64,000 nt of DNA, from assembly GCA_029338675.1 (NCBI GenBank), contig JAQYAV010000137.1:1-64000 (forward strand), given 5' to 3'. The first letter of the stretch is position 1; every line of letters begins with the position of its first letter. This stretch comes from Lachnospiraceae bacterium. GTDB lineage: Bacteria; Bacillota; Clostridia; Lachnospirales; Lachnospiraceae. A model generated the notes under the pieces. The model did no database searches and was not told the DNA's origin. It saw nothing but the letters and a program-made list of their open reading frames with translations. Position numbers and translations under genes: made by a program. Shown in pieces: positions 36,870 through 45,980 of this stretch.

Positions 36870-37277
36870 ATGGCGAATGAGTTTAATGAAACATTTAATT
36901 CTTTGTTTAAGGGAATGGATTCATTTTTAACAACAAAAACTGTTGTAGGTGAACCAACAAAAATAGGGGATACAATTATTTTACCTTTAGTAGATGTAAA
37001 TTTTGGTGTTGGAGCAGGAGCCTTTGGAAAAAACAATGGAGGTAAATCAGCAGGAGGAGGTATGGGAGGGAAAATGTCACCTTCAGCTGTTTTAGTTATT
37101 CAAAATGGGCAAGTAAGAATGGTAAGTGTAAAGGGCGAGGATACGGTCACAAAGGTAATGGATATGGTTCCAGGAATAATTGATAAAATTGCAACGTTAA
37201 CTGGAAAAAAAGACAAAAACGAAGAAGAGGAAATAAATAAAGCAATAGAAGACATTAATGTAGAAGAAAATATATAA
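36870..37277 (+). CDS. gerW: Spore protein GerW/YtfJ family
   Basis: 135 aa from ATG 36870 after GGAGGA. Seen: VGEPTKIGDTIILPLVDVNF, a Gly-rich centre (GVGAGAFGKNNGGKSAGGG), and SPSAVLVIQNGQVRMV, all typical of the YtfJ family. GerW is a spore inner-membrane-associated protein needed for L-alanine germination in Bacillus; the family also occurs in other spore formers. Here it follows the DUF2953 gene, the same pairing as in Bacillus. This suggests a sporulating lineage, though some Lachnospiraceae keep these genes without known spores. Confidence 0.92.
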   Translation: MANEFNETFNSLFKGMDSFLTTKTVVGEPTKIGDTIILPLVDVNFGVGAGAFGKNNGGKSAGGGMGGKMSPSAVLVIQNGQVRMVSVKGEDTVTKVMDMVPGIIDKIATLTGKKDKNEEEEINKAIEDINVEENI

Positions 37278-37366
37278 TAAATAATATAATAATATAAGTC
37301 TAGTAATACAATTATAGTAATAAGCATATCATAATATGATTATATGTTTTAGCTGGAGAATATTTT

Positions 37367-37507
37367 GTGAGGGCGTTAGTTGGGTATGCTATGCTTTTTA
37401 TTGTAGTAGGAATTATTATTTCTAATTTTATTAGTGGATTTTTTGAAATATTTTTAGGAGTTTTACTACTTCTTGGAGCCTATGTTCTTTTGTGCAGAGG
37501 TTGTTAA
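37367..37507 (+). CDS. Small two-helix membrane protein (not in ORF track)
   Basis: 46 aa, GTG start with GGAG 8 bases upstream, ending TAA 37505-37507. It reads as two hydrophobic helices, ALVGYAMLFIVVGIIISNFI and FFEIFLGVLLLLGAYVLLC, joined by a short turn, with a C-terminal CRGC. Codon use matches the neighbours and the site is well placed, so it is probably real. It lies between gerW and truA. Function unknown. Confidence 0.6.
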   Translation: MRALVGYAMLFIVVGIIISNFISGFFEIFLGVLLLLGAYVLLCRGC

Positions 37508-37567
37508 AATGTAAATTGTTTAGTACTAAGAGTATTTGTGATTTTTGATACTTTGTGGTGATTTATA

Positions 37568-38317
37568 ATGATGCATAATTATTTGATAAAAATACAATAC
37601 GATGGTTCAAATTATAGTGGTTGGCAACGCCAAGAAAATACTAACAATACTATTGAACAAAAAATATCAAGGTGTATTTGTGCTATGGCAGGCAAGGATG
37701 ATATTGAAATTCACGGTTCAGGTAGAACTGATGCAGGTGTTCATTCAAATGGGCAGTATGCAAATTTTTATTTGGACATAGATATGTCTCTAGATGAGAT
37801 TAAAGATTATTTGAATAAATATTTGCCAGACGATATCAACATTGTTGATATAAGAATAGTTTTGGACAGATTTCATGCAAGATTAAGTGCCATAGGAAAA
37901 ACATATGTATATTCTATAGATAATAACAAAAAAGCAAATGTTTTTCTTAGAAAGTATACATGGAATATCAAGGATAACCTTGATATAGATAAAATGAAGC
38001 AGGCAGCACAGTGCTTTGTAGGTAAAAAGGATTTTGCTACGTTTTCAGATGTGAAAAGCAAAAAGAAGTCTACAGTAAGGAAAATTGAAAGTATAAATAT
38101 AGATAATAATAATGGAATAATAAAGATATCTTATACTGGAAATGGATTTTTATACCATATGGTTAGAAAAATTACAGCTGCAATTGTTTCTGCAGGATAC
38201 GGTAATTTAGACGCAGAAACAATAGAAAAATTACTAGAGAGAAAAAATAGACAAGAATATAAAGAAATGGCACCTGCTAAGGGACTATGTCTTTATGATG
38301 TGTATTATGATATATAA
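37568..38317 (+). CDS. truA: tRNA pseudouridine synthase A
   Basis: 249 aa, usual length. Modifies U38-U40 in the tRNA anticodon arm. Seen: YDGSNYSGWQRQ, the catalytic aspartate in GSGRTDAGVHSNGQ, and the C-terminal GNGFLYHMVRKI. The start may be ATG 37568 or 37571; only a weak GTGGTGA precedes it. No partner gene is evident. Confidence 0.96.
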   Translation: MMHNYLIKIQYDGSNYSGWQRQENTNNTIEQKISRCICAMAGKDDIEIHGSGRTDAGVHSNGQYANFYLDIDMSLDEIKDYLNKYLPDDINIVDIRIVLDRFHARLSAIGKTYVYSIDNNKKANVFLRKYTWNIKDNLDIDKMKQAAQCFVGKKDFATFSDVKSKKKSTVRKIESINIDNNNGIIKISYTGNGFLYHMVRKITAAIVSAGYGNLDAETIEKLLERKNRQEYKEMAPAKGLCLYDVYYDI

Positions 38318-38375
38318 GAAGAATGTATAATTGACATTTTATTTTAACTTGAAGAAATATTGAGAGGTGATTGTT

Positions 38376-39038
38376 ATGAATACTTCAGCAGAAGTGGGCA
38401 TGGAAGTTATGGGACTTAACGATCCTGAAACAGCAATTAAGGATATGCAGCCATTTATGGAACTAATGATGTACTATGAATGTGCCCTTATGGAAATAGA
38501 AACAAAACTAAAGGTTCTTAACTCGGAGTTTAATATTCAACATAATAGAAATCCATTTGAATCTATTAAAAGTAGAGTGAAAAAACCTATGAGTATTATA
38601 GAAAAAATGCGCAAAAAGGGTTTAGAAATTACAACTGATAATATAATGGATAATCTTACTGATATAGCGGGTGTTAGAGTAATTTGTTCTTTCCCGGAAG
38701 ATATTTATACGGTATCAGAATTGCTTACAAAGCAGGATGATATTACAGTTGTTAATGTAAAAGACTACATAAGAAATCCAAAACCAAATGGGTATAGAAG
38801 TTTACACTTAATTGTGGAAATTCCTATTTTCCTATCTAACGGTAAAAAATACATGAAGGTTGAGGTTCAGTTTAGAACAATTGCAATGGATTTTTGGGCT
38901 AGCCTTGATCATAAACTAAAGTATAAAAAAGATAACCTAAAACATCCAGAGATTATTGCACAAGAACTTAAAAAATGTGCTGATATGAGTGTAGCTATGG
39001 ATTACAAAATGCAAGAAATACGCAATATGCTTGAGTAG
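38376..39038 (+). CDS. Small alarmone synthetase, (p)ppGpp synthetase RelA/SpoT-domain protein
   Basis: 220 aa from ATG 38376 after GAGAGGTGAT. It has only the synthetase domain, with no hydrolase, TGS or ACT domain: RVKKPMSIIEKMRKKGL (ATP-binding basic segment), DIAGVRVICSFPEDIY, PNGYRSLHLIVE with the G-loop tyrosine, and VEVQFRTIAMDFWASLDHKL. Makes (p)ppGpp from GTP/GDP and ATP. It resembles the RelQ/YjbM group by length and the HKLKYK end, but I cannot separate RelQ from RelP by eye. It ends 9 bp before the flavin reductase gene. Confidence 0.9.
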   Translation: MNTSAEVGMEVMGLNDPETAIKDMQPFMELMMYYECALMEIETKLKVLNSEFNIQHNRNPFESIKSRVKKPMSIIEKMRKKGLEITTDNIMDNLTDIAGVRVICSFPEDIYTVSELLTKQDDITVVNVKDYIRNPKPNGYRSLHLIVEIPIFLSNGKKYMKVEVQFRTIAMDFWASLDHKLKYKKDNLKHPEIIAQELKKCADMSVAMDYKMQEIRNMLE

Positions 39039-39047
39039 GAGAATGAA

Positions 39048-39614
39048 ATGGGAAAGGCAATATGGAAACCAGGTAATATGCTTTATCCAGTTCCAGCTGT
39101 AATGGTAACAGTTGGTAATGGAAAAGACAAAGACAATATAATTACAATTGCATGGGCAGGAACAATTAATTCTGATCCTCCAATGGTTTCAATTTCAGTT
39201 AGAAAATCGAGATATTCGCATGAACTTCTCTCAGAAAATGGAGAGTTTGTTGTAAACTTGACTACAAAGGATTTAACATATGCAATGGATTATTCTGGAG
39301 TAAAAAGTGGTAGAGATGTTGATAAGTTTACTAAAATGAAATTAACAAAAGGGAAGGCAACTAAGGTGTCGGTTCCTATTATTGAAGAAAGTCCTGTTAA
39401 TATCGAATGTAAAGTGACAAAGGTTATCGAATTAGGTTCTCATGATATGTTTATTGGTGAAGTAGTGGCAGTATTGGCTGATGAGAAATATATTGATGAA
39501 ACAGGCAAGTTTGATTTGAATAAAGCTAACCTGATTGCATATTCTCATGGACAGTATTTCACCCTAGGTGATTATGTAGGCAAATTTGGTTATAGTGTTC
39601 AAAAGAAAAAATAA
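39048..39614 (+). CDS. Flavin reductase/flavoredoxin family protein
   Basis: 188 aa. Split-barrel FMN-binding fold: YPVPAVMVTVGNGKDKDN, IAWAGTINSDPPMVSISV, GEFVVNLTT, and LGSHDMFIGEVVAVLAD. Members reduce flavins or serve as FMN electron carriers in anaerobes. Substrate unknown. Preceded by AGGAGAATGA; co-transcribed with the alarmone synthetase by spacing. A terminator follows. Confidence 0.9.
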   Translation: MGKAIWKPGNMLYPVPAVMVTVGNGKDKDNIITIAWAGTINSDPPMVSISVRKSRYSHELLSENGEFVVNLTTKDLTYAMDYSGVKSGRDVDKFTKMKLTKGKATKVSVPIIEESPVNIECKVTKVIELGSHDMFIGEVVAVLADEKYIDETGKFDLNKANLIAYSHGQYFTLGDYVGKFGYSVQKKK

Positions 39615-39622
39615 TGTTATAT

Positions 39623-39682
39623 ACAGACATGAATATTAGTAAATGTGATTTTTGTATGAACTAATTGACATGTCTGTTTTTT
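39623..39682 (+). terminator. Terminator after the flavin reductase gene
   Basis: ACAGACATG (39623-39631) pairs with CATGTCTGT (39669-39677); an inner ATTAGT/ACTAAT stem extends it. A T-run follows. Confidence 0.8.
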
Positions 39683-39729
39683 GTTAATATTATAATAACA
39701 TGGTTAGCTCCTGGAAGATAGGAGTGTAT

Positions 39730-41274
39730 ATGTTTAGTAAAGTAATAAGTAGTGCAGTTCTTGGAGTAGACGGAACCATAATTAATGTTGAGGCAGATGT
39801 TAATGATGGACTTCCAATGTTTACTATGGTCGGATATCTATCCTCATCTGTAAAGGAGGCCGGCGAAAGAGTAAGAACAGCACTTAAGAATTCTGGGTAC
39901 CATCTACCACCCAAAAGAGTAACAATCAATTTATCCCCTGCAGATATAAGAAAAGATGGCTCTGCTTTCGATTTGCCTATTGCCATTGCTGTATTGATTG
40001 CTATGGGAATTACCCCTGCAATTGATATGGAAAAAACAGTAATAATAGGTGAATTGGGTTTGAATGGAGAAATTAAACCGGTCACAGGGATACTTCCTAT
40101 GGTGCATCATTGTTATAGATATGGAATAACAAAATGTATTGTTCCTATAGCAAATGTTCAAGAGGCTTTACTTGTTAGACATATGGAGGTTGTTGGTGTA
40201 TCGGATTTACGCGAAGCTTCATATTATATACAAGGGATACTTCAAATTGAATCAAAGATAAATGAAAATGATGAATGTATTAACGAGAAGATAATACATT
40301 CAATAGATTTTAATGAAATATCAGGGCAAGGAATATTAAAGCGAGGTATGGAAATTGCTGTAGCAGGTTTTCATAACGTGCTTATGACTGGGGCAGCAGG
40401 AGCTGGAAAATCTATGTTGGCAAAAAGGCTTCCTACAATTATGCCTGAAATGTCTTTTGAAGAAAGTGTTGAGGTAACTAAAATATATAGTATTGCAGGT
40501 TTATTAGATAATAAAGATGTTTTGGTAAGAAAAAGGCCTTTTCGAGCTCCGCACCATACAATTTCTAATCATGCTCTTGTTGGAGGAGGAATGGTTCCTA
40601 AACCAGGAGAGGTTAGCTTAGCCCATAATGGTGTATTGTTTTTAGATGAATTATTAGAATTTGATAAGTCAGTATTAGAGGTAATGCGTCAACCTTTAGA
40701 GGATAGAAAAATAACTATTTCAAGAGTACATGCAGCATATTCATTTCCAGCAGATTTTATGCTTGTTGCTGCAATGAATCCTTGTCCTTGTGGATACTTC
40801 CCAGATATGAAGAAATGTTCGTGCTCAGTTAATCAGATTAAGAGGTATCAAAGTAAAATAAGTGGTCCATTGTTAGATAGAATTGATATTAACATGGAAG
40901 TAAAACCCGTCACATGTAAGGAAATATTTAATGATGAAAAAAGAGAATCGTCAGAAGACATTAGAGCAAGGGTCCAACAGGCGAGAATGCTTCAGATAAA
41001 ACGTTATGAAAATGAAAATATATTTTTTAATTCTCAATTAGAAGGGAAAATGCTAAAAAAATATATAAGATTAGGTGAAGAAGAAAATAAGATATTAGAG
41101 AAGGCTTTTACTGAAATGGATTTAAGTGCAAGAGGAGTTTATAGAATTTTGAAGCTTGCAAGAACAATTGCTGATTTAGCTCTTAGTACTGAGATAAAAT
41201 CAGAACATTTGCAAGAAGCATTATTTTATAGAAATTCGGGAAGCTTTTATTATAACAATTATGACAAAATATAA
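39730..41274 (+). CDS. comM: YifB/ComM-family AAA+ ATPase (Mg-chelatase-like)
   Basis: 514 aa from ATG 39730 with AGGAG upstream; the track start at 39700 precedes that site. An N-terminal Lon-like domain (FTMVGYLSSSVKEAGERVRTA, INLSPADIRKDGSAFDLPIA) precedes a Mg-chelatase AAA+ module: Walker A GAAGAGKSMLAKR, Walker B LFLDELLEF, and the cysteine cluster NPCPCGYFPD. ComM is a helicase helping branch migration in natural transformation. Located just before dprA, another transformation gene, as in many bacteria. Confidence 0.93.
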   Translation: MFSKVISSAVLGVDGTIINVEADVNDGLPMFTMVGYLSSSVKEAGERVRTALKNSGYHLPPKRVTINLSPADIRKDGSAFDLPIAIAVLIAMGITPAIDMEKTVIIGELGLNGEIKPVTGILPMVHHCYRYGITKCIVPIANVQEALLVRHMEVVGVSDLREASYYIQGILQIESKINENDECINEKIIHSIDFNEISGQGILKRGMEIAVAGFHNVLMTGAAGAGKSMLAKRLPTIMPEMSFEESVEVTKIYSIAGLLDNKDVLVRKRPFRAPHHTISNHALVGGGMVPKPGEVSLAHNGVLFLDELLEFDKSVLEVMRQPLEDRKITISRVHAAYSFPADFMLVAAMNPCPCGYFPDMKKCSCSVNQIKRYQSKISGPLLDRIDINMEVKPVTCKEIFNDEKRESSEDIRARVQQARMLQIKRYENENIFFNSQLEGKMLKKYIRLGEEENKILEKAFTEMDLSARGVYRILKLARTIADLALSTEIKSEHLQEALFYRNSGSFYYNNYDKI

Positions 41275-41405
41275 ATATAGTAATAAATAGTGAATATTAT
41301 CCATATGTAAAGTGCATCCATTACAAGGTGTAAATAAGAAGAATGAAAATTACAGTAAATATATATTGATATAAAGTGATATCGAAATAAGAAGGAGAAT
41401 TAATA

Positions 41406-42617
41406 TTGAAACAACTTGAAAATGATGAATATATGCTTAATTTATGGTTTTGTAATATTGAAGGAGTAGGTAATGTGTCAAGAAGAAAGCTTTTAGAAGC
41501 TTTTCACACAATTGCAAACATATATGATGCAAGGGAAGAATTAATTAAAAATGTACTAGGTGACAAGATAATTAAAGCATTTTATGAATCTAAAAATGCA
41601 AATAAAGTAATAGAAATAAGTGAAAGATTAAATGAAAGAAAAATTAAATTCGTGTATCCTGGACATGAAGATTATCCTAAGAAGCTTCTTAATATATACG
41701 ATTATCCAATGGGGCTATATGTACGTGGTAACTTAGGAAATAAAATTAATGAATTTAATAGTAGTATTGCAATAGTAGGTTCTCGTGTTTCAAGTGCCTA
41801 TGGAAGAGAAATAGCTAATAATTTTGCTAGAAATCTTGCCATGAATGGTATATCTATAATAAGTGGTTTAGCTAGAGGAATTGATAGCGCAGCACATAAG
41901 GGAGCGCTTGTTGCTAATGGACATACAATTGCAGTATTAGGATGTGGTATAAATGTTACATATCCAAAAGAAAATATAGAGCTTTTTTTAGAGGTAGAAA
42001 GAAATGGAGCAATTATATCTGAATATGGATTAGATGTTAGTCCTAATGCAGGCTTCTTTCCATGTAGAAATAGAATAATAAGTGGATTGTCAGATGGAGT
42101 ATGCGTTGTCGAAGCAAAGAAAAAAAGTGGTTCTTTAATTACTGTGGATTGTGCGCTTGAACAAGGAAAACAAGTATATTCTGTTCCTGGAAGACTATTT
42201 GATCAAAATAGTGAGGGAACAAATAATTTGATAAAACAAGGCGCATATTGTGTTTGCAGTTATAAGGATATTTTGTCTGATTTGTTTGGGGAAGATTATA
42301 CTAAAAATAAAGATATATATATTGAAAATAAAGAAAAATATATTGAAAATAAAACTGAAATAAAAGACAATTGCGAAAATGATAAAAAGAAATACAAATC
42401 AAATATAATAAAAACAGAAGGAAATGTAAATAAAAATTGTCTTGCACCTATGGAAAAAATGGTGTATAGTTGTTTGAGTTTGGAACCTACATATATAGAT
42501 GATGTTATTAATATGGCAGGACTAGGAATAACTAGGACTATTAGTACATTATATATGTTAGAAGAAAAGAAAGTAGTTAAACAGCCATTGAAGGGGTATT
42601 ACATAGTGGCTATATAA
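41406..42617 (+). CDS. dprA: DNA processing protein DprA/Smf
   Basis: 403 aa, TTG start after AAGGAG. The Rossmann-like DprA core carries AIVGSRVSSAYGREIA, SGLARGIDSAAHKGAL, LGCGINVTYPKEN, and FPCRNRIISGLSDG. A spacer with an AT-rich repeat (YIENKEKYIENK, about residues 300-340) leads to a C-terminal winged-helix domain. DprA loads RecA on incoming single-stranded DNA. It sits 131 bp after comM and 26 bp before topA. Confidence 0.94.
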   Translation: MKQLENDEYMLNLWFCNIEGVGNVSRRKLLEAFHTIANIYDAREELIKNVLGDKIIKAFYESKNANKVIEISERLNERKIKFVYPGHEDYPKKLLNIYDYPMGLYVRGNLGNKINEFNSSIAIVGSRVSSAYGREIANNFARNLAMNGISIISGLARGIDSAAHKGALVANGHTIAVLGCGINVTYPKENIELFLEVERNGAIISEYGLDVSPNAGFFPCRNRIISGLSDGVCVVEAKKKSGSLITVDCALEQGKQVYSVPGRLFDQNSEGTNNLIKQGAYCVCSYKDILSDLFGEDYTKNKDIYIENKEKYIENKTEIKDNCENDKKKYKSNIIKTEGNVNKNCLAPMEKMVYSCLSLEPTYIDDVINMAGLGITRTISTLYMLEEKKVVKQPLKGYYIVAI

Positions 42618-42643
42618 TATTAGTAAACTGAGAGGATATTGAA

Positions 42644-44692
42644 ATGGCAAATAATCTTGTGATAGTGGAGTCGCCAGCCAAAGCTAATACAATAAAGAAG
42701 TTTTTAGGTTCGTCTTATGAAGTTATTGCTTCGAATGGACATATTAGAGACTTACCAAAAAGCAAACTTGGAATAGATATTGAAAATGATTATGAACCAA
42801 AATACATCACAATTCGTGGAAAAGGTAGCTTAGTAGCAGAATTAAGAAAGGCTGTAAAGAAAGCGGATAAAATATATCTTGCAACCGACCCCGACCGTGA
42901 GGGAGAAGCAATTTCATATCATTTATATGAAGCACTAAATCTTGCAAATAAAAAAGTAAAGAGAATTACCTTTAATGAGATTACGAAGGATGCTGTTAAG
43001 GCATCAATTAAAAATGCAAGAGAAATAGATATGGATCTTGTTGATGCCCAGCAGGCTAGAAGATTGCTTGATAGAATGGTTGGATATACCATAAGTCCAG
43101 TTCTTTGGGAAAAAATCAAAAGAGGTTTAAGTGCAGGAAGGGTTCAATCTGTTGCACTTAAACTTATATGTGATAGGGAAGAAGAAATAAATTCTTTTGT
43201 GCCAACAGAATATTGGTCGATGGATGTTAATTTAGACAGAAATAACGGATTAAAGCCTGTTGTTTTTCACTATACAAAGGACAAAATATCTAAAGAAGAA
43301 CTAGAATTACTTAAGAAAAATATCAAAGGCAAAAAGGCTAATATAACAGATATTAAAACTACTGAAAAAACAAAGAATCCACCACTTCCTTTTACAACTA
43401 GTACGCTTCAACAGGAAGCTGGCAAAAAGCTTAATTTCTCTACTAGTAAGACAATGAGATTAGCTCAACAATTATATGAAGGTGTTGAAGTAAAAGGTCA
43501 TGGAAGTATTGGTTTAATAACATATTTAAGAACTGATTCAGTTAGAATTTCTGAAGAAGCAGATGCTAGTGCAAAGGAATTCATTAAAGATAAATATGGT
43601 GAGAAATATATTGGCACCGGTGATATTAAGAAGTCAGATAAGAAAATTCAGGATGCTCACGAAGCAATTAGACCAACATACATTAACATAACTCCTGTTG
43701 AATTAAAGGATCAATTACCTAGAGATTTATTTAGACTATATCAGTTAATCTATAATAGATTTTTGGCTAGTAGAATGAGTAAAGCTGTAAATGAGGTGCT
43801 TTCAATTACAGCAGATATAGGCAGTGAAAAGTTTAGAACCTCTACTTCAAAGGTATTATTCGAAGGATTTATGTCTGTATATGATGCTGATGAGGAAAAA
43901 GAAAAAAGAGTGCACTTGAATGGAATAGAGGTTGGAGATGTATTAGACGTTGCTTCAGTTGAAGAAAAGCAACATTTTACACAACCCCCAGCTCATTATT
44001 CAGAGGCACTTTTGGTAAAAACTATGGAGGAGCTTGGCATAGGAAGACCTTCCACATATGCTCCTACTATAGCAATTATCATTAATAGAAGATATGTGGT
44101 AAAGGAAAATAAGAATTTGTATGTTACAGAAATTGGCGAGGCTGTTAATCAATTTATGACAAAAGCATTTCCTGCGATCGTCGATACTAGTTTTACAGCT
44201 AATATAGAGTCTTTGCTTGATAAGATTGAAGAAGGAGAGATTAATTGGAAAGTTGTTATTAGAAACTTTTATCCAGACCTAAAACTATCAGTTGAGGAAG
44301 CAAAGAAACAGTTAGAAAGTGTATCAATTAAAGAAGAAGTTTCTGATGAAAAATGTGAATTATGTGGTCGAATGATGGTTGTAAAATATGGTCCACATGG
44401 AAAGTTTTTAGCTTGTCCAGGATTCCCAGAATGCAGAAATACAAAGCCTCATTATGAAAAAATTGGAATAGCTTGTCCTGTTTGTAATGGAGAGGTAGTC
44501 CTTAGAAAGACTAAAAAAGGTCGAAAATATTTTGGATGTATTAATAATCCAGAATGTGAATTTATGTCATGGTCTAAGCCTGTTGAACAAAAATGTCCAA
44601 CCTGTGGCAGTTATATGGTTGAAAAAGGAAATAAGATTCTTTGCTCTGCTGAGGGCTGTGGCTATAGCTGTGATAAAGCAAAGGAAAAGTAA
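42644..44692 (+). CDS. topA: DNA topoisomerase I
   Basis: 682 aa. TOPRIM domain at the N-terminus (VIVESPAKANTIKKFL, ATDPDREGEAISYHL). The active-site tyrosine lies in a TYLRTDS segment of the family type (LITYLRTDSVRIS). The C-terminus holds three zinc-ribbon repeats (CELCGRMMVVKYG, CPVCNGEVVLR, CPTCGSYMVEKG). Relaxes negative supercoils. The dprA-topA order is common in Firmicutes; the codY gene that often follows is absent, and a terminator and the flagellar operon come next. Confidence 0.97.
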   Translation: MANNLVIVESPAKANTIKKFLGSSYEVIASNGHIRDLPKSKLGIDIENDYEPKYITIRGKGSLVAELRKAVKKADKIYLATDPDREGEAISYHLYEALNLANKKVKRITFNEITKDAVKASIKNAREIDMDLVDAQQARRLLDRMVGYTISPVLWEKIKRGLSAGRVQSVALKLICDREEEINSFVPTEYWSMDVNLDRNNGLKPVVFHYTKDKISKEELELLKKNIKGKKANITDIKTTEKTKNPPLPFTTSTLQQEAGKKLNFSTSKTMRLAQQLYEGVEVKGHGSIGLITYLRTDSVRISEEADASAKEFIKDKYGEKYIGTGDIKKSDKKIQDAHEAIRPTYINITPVELKDQLPRDLFRLYQLIYNRFLASRMSKAVNEVLSITADIGSEKFRTSTSKVLFEGFMSVYDADEEKEKRVHLNGIEVGDVLDVASVEEKQHFTQPPAHYSEALLVKTMEELGIGRPSTYAPTIAIIINRRYVVKENKNLYVTEIGEAVNQFMTKAFPAIVDTSFTANIESLLDKIEEGEINWKVVIRNFYPDLKLSVEEAKKQLESVSIKEEVSDEKCELCGRMMVVKYGPHGKFLACPGFPECRNTKPHYEKIGIACPVCNGEVVLRKTKKGRKYFGCINNPECEFMSWSKPVEQKCPTCGSYMVEKGNKILCSAEGCGYSCDKAKEK

Positions 44693-44749
44693 ATATTTTG
44701 TGGTTAGATTATATTTTTGTTGATGATACACACAAAATATGGTAGTATT

Positions 44750-44796
44750 ATTATCGTGTAGGTTTATGTTTATATTAACTTACACGATAATTTTTT
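44750..44796 (+). terminator. Terminator after topA
   Basis: Perfect 11-bp arms ATTATCGTGTA and TACACGATAAT, inner GTT/AAC pairing, then six T. Confidence 0.92.
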
Positions 44797-44814
44797 GTTT
44801 TATTTATATACGTG

Positions 44815-44842
44815 TAATGAATTAGCAATTTTATGCCGATAT
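44815..44842 (+). promoter_or_regulatory. Candidate sigma-28 (SigD) promoter of the flagellar operon
   Basis: GCCGATAT at 44835-44842 matches the SigD -10 consensus 8 of 8. TAAT at 44815-44818 is a 3-of-4 match to the -35 TAAA with a 16-bp spacer. An extended sigma-A -10, TGATATAAT (44877-44885), lies downstream and could add a basal promoter. The leader to flgB would be about 220 bases. Confidence 0.55.
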
Positions 44843-45012
44843 ATCCTTCGTAAGATATATAGCATAATTTGCTGATTGATATAATGGAATAGTATATCGG
44901 CAAGTTATTATAATGGTTTTTAAAGGATTATTTCTAATAAACTGTTATTCTCTAAAAAAGGATTTTTAGAGTATTTCAAAAGGATTTGTGAGGTATACTC
45001 ATAAGTCCTTTT
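44821..45012 (+). promoter_or_regulatory. Structured leader of the flagellar operon
   Basis: Four inverted repeats follow topA. (1) Imperfect long hairpin, arms 44821-44845 and 44854-44876. (2) TGCCGATATA (44834-44843) and TATATCGGCA (44893-44902), which competes with hairpin 1. (3) CTCTAAAAA-AGGA-TTTTTAGAG (44950-44971). (4) AAAAGGATTTGTGAG / CTCATAAGTCCTTTT (44978-45012). I see no c-di-GMP (GEMM) motif. No ORF lies in this 378-bp gap. Confidence 0.6.
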
Positions 45013-45070
45013 ATGCGTTTATTTGGAGAACACTATTGTACATAGAGATTAGCTTTTTTAGGAGGTTAAT

Positions 45071-45460
45071 ATGATTAATACAAATATATATAATTATGTT
45101 AATATTCTTGACAAGGCAGCAGATGCTGCGAATTTACGAAATGAATTGATTAACAATAATATTGCTAATGTTAGTACACCTAACTATAAGAGAAAGGATA
45201 TTGATTTTGAATCTGTATTGCAAGCTGAATTAGCAGGAGAAAAAAATTTATCAAATGCAGTTGCAAGAGCAAACAAAGATTTATCTATTTTAGATCCTCA
45301 GGTTTACACAGACAATGCTTCTTTATCTTACAGACTAGATGGTAATAATGTAGATATTGCAACAGAAGAAGCGTATTTAGCGCAAAATCAAATTAGATAT
45401 CAGATGCTTGTTGATTTGATGGGACAAGAATTTTCTAGATATAAATCAGTATTGAGTTAG
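45071..45460 (+). CDS. flgB: Flagellar basal-body rod protein FlgB
   Basis: 129 aa, usual length. Proximal rod component. Seen: the rod-protein N-terminal motif LRNELINNNIANVSTPNYKR and a C-terminal EAYLAQNQIRYQML helix. TTAGGAGG precedes the ATG. First gene of the operon; flgC starts 30 bp later. Confidence 0.95.
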   Translation: MINTNIYNYVNILDKAADAANLRNELINNNIANVSTPNYKRKDIDFESVLQAELAGEKNLSNAVARANKDLSILDPQVYTDNASLSYRLDGNNVDIATEEAYLAQNQIRYQMLVDLMGQEFSRYKSVLS

Positions 45461-45490
45461 GATTAAATTTATTATATAGGAGGTAGTGAT

Positions 45491-45931
45491 ATGGGAGTTT
45501 TTTCTGCAATGAATGTGTCTGCCACAGGTATGACGGCTCAACAAATAAGAATGGATATAATTTCTGAAAATATTGCTAATGCAAATACTACAAGAACAGA
45601 AAATGGTGAAGCATATAGAAGAAAAACCGTTGTTTTTGCTGAAAAGGATACAACATCCTTTGATCATATTTTGAATGGTTATTTGAGTCACTATCAGCCT
45701 AATGGAGTAAAAGCACCTAAGATTGTTGAGGATCAATCTGAACTAAGATTAGTTTATGAACCAGACAATCCGGATGCTAACGAGGATGGATATGTTGAAT
45801 ACCCTAATGTTGATACGGTTACTGAGATGACAAATTTAATTGATTCTAGCAGAGCGTATGAAGCATCTGTTACTGCGTTTAATGCATCTAAGAGTATTGC
45901 AGTTAAAGGAATGGAATTGTTTAAAAGTTAG
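45491..45931 (+). CDS. flgC: Flagellar basal-body rod protein FlgC
   Basis: 146 aa. Proximal rod. Seen: MNVSATGMTAQQIRMDIISE, the rod motif SENIANANTTRTENG, and the C-terminal helix of the family (MTNLIDSSRAYEASVTAF). Strong GGAGG site. Normal length. Confidence 0.96.
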   Translation: MGVFSAMNVSATGMTAQQIRMDIISENIANANTTRTENGEAYRRKTVVFAEKDTTSFDHILNGYLSHYQPNGVKAPKIVEDQSELRLVYEPDNPDANEDGYVEYPNVDTVTEMTNLIDSSRAYEASVTAFNASKSIAVKGMELFKS

Positions 45932-45980
45932 TTTTATGCATTAACATTATTTGCGATTGAGATACCAAGGAGGAATAATT

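Noticed and set aside
44693-45070. c-di-GMP (GEMM) riboswitch before flgB
   Set aside because: The conserved GEMM blocks are not present, although the leader is structured.
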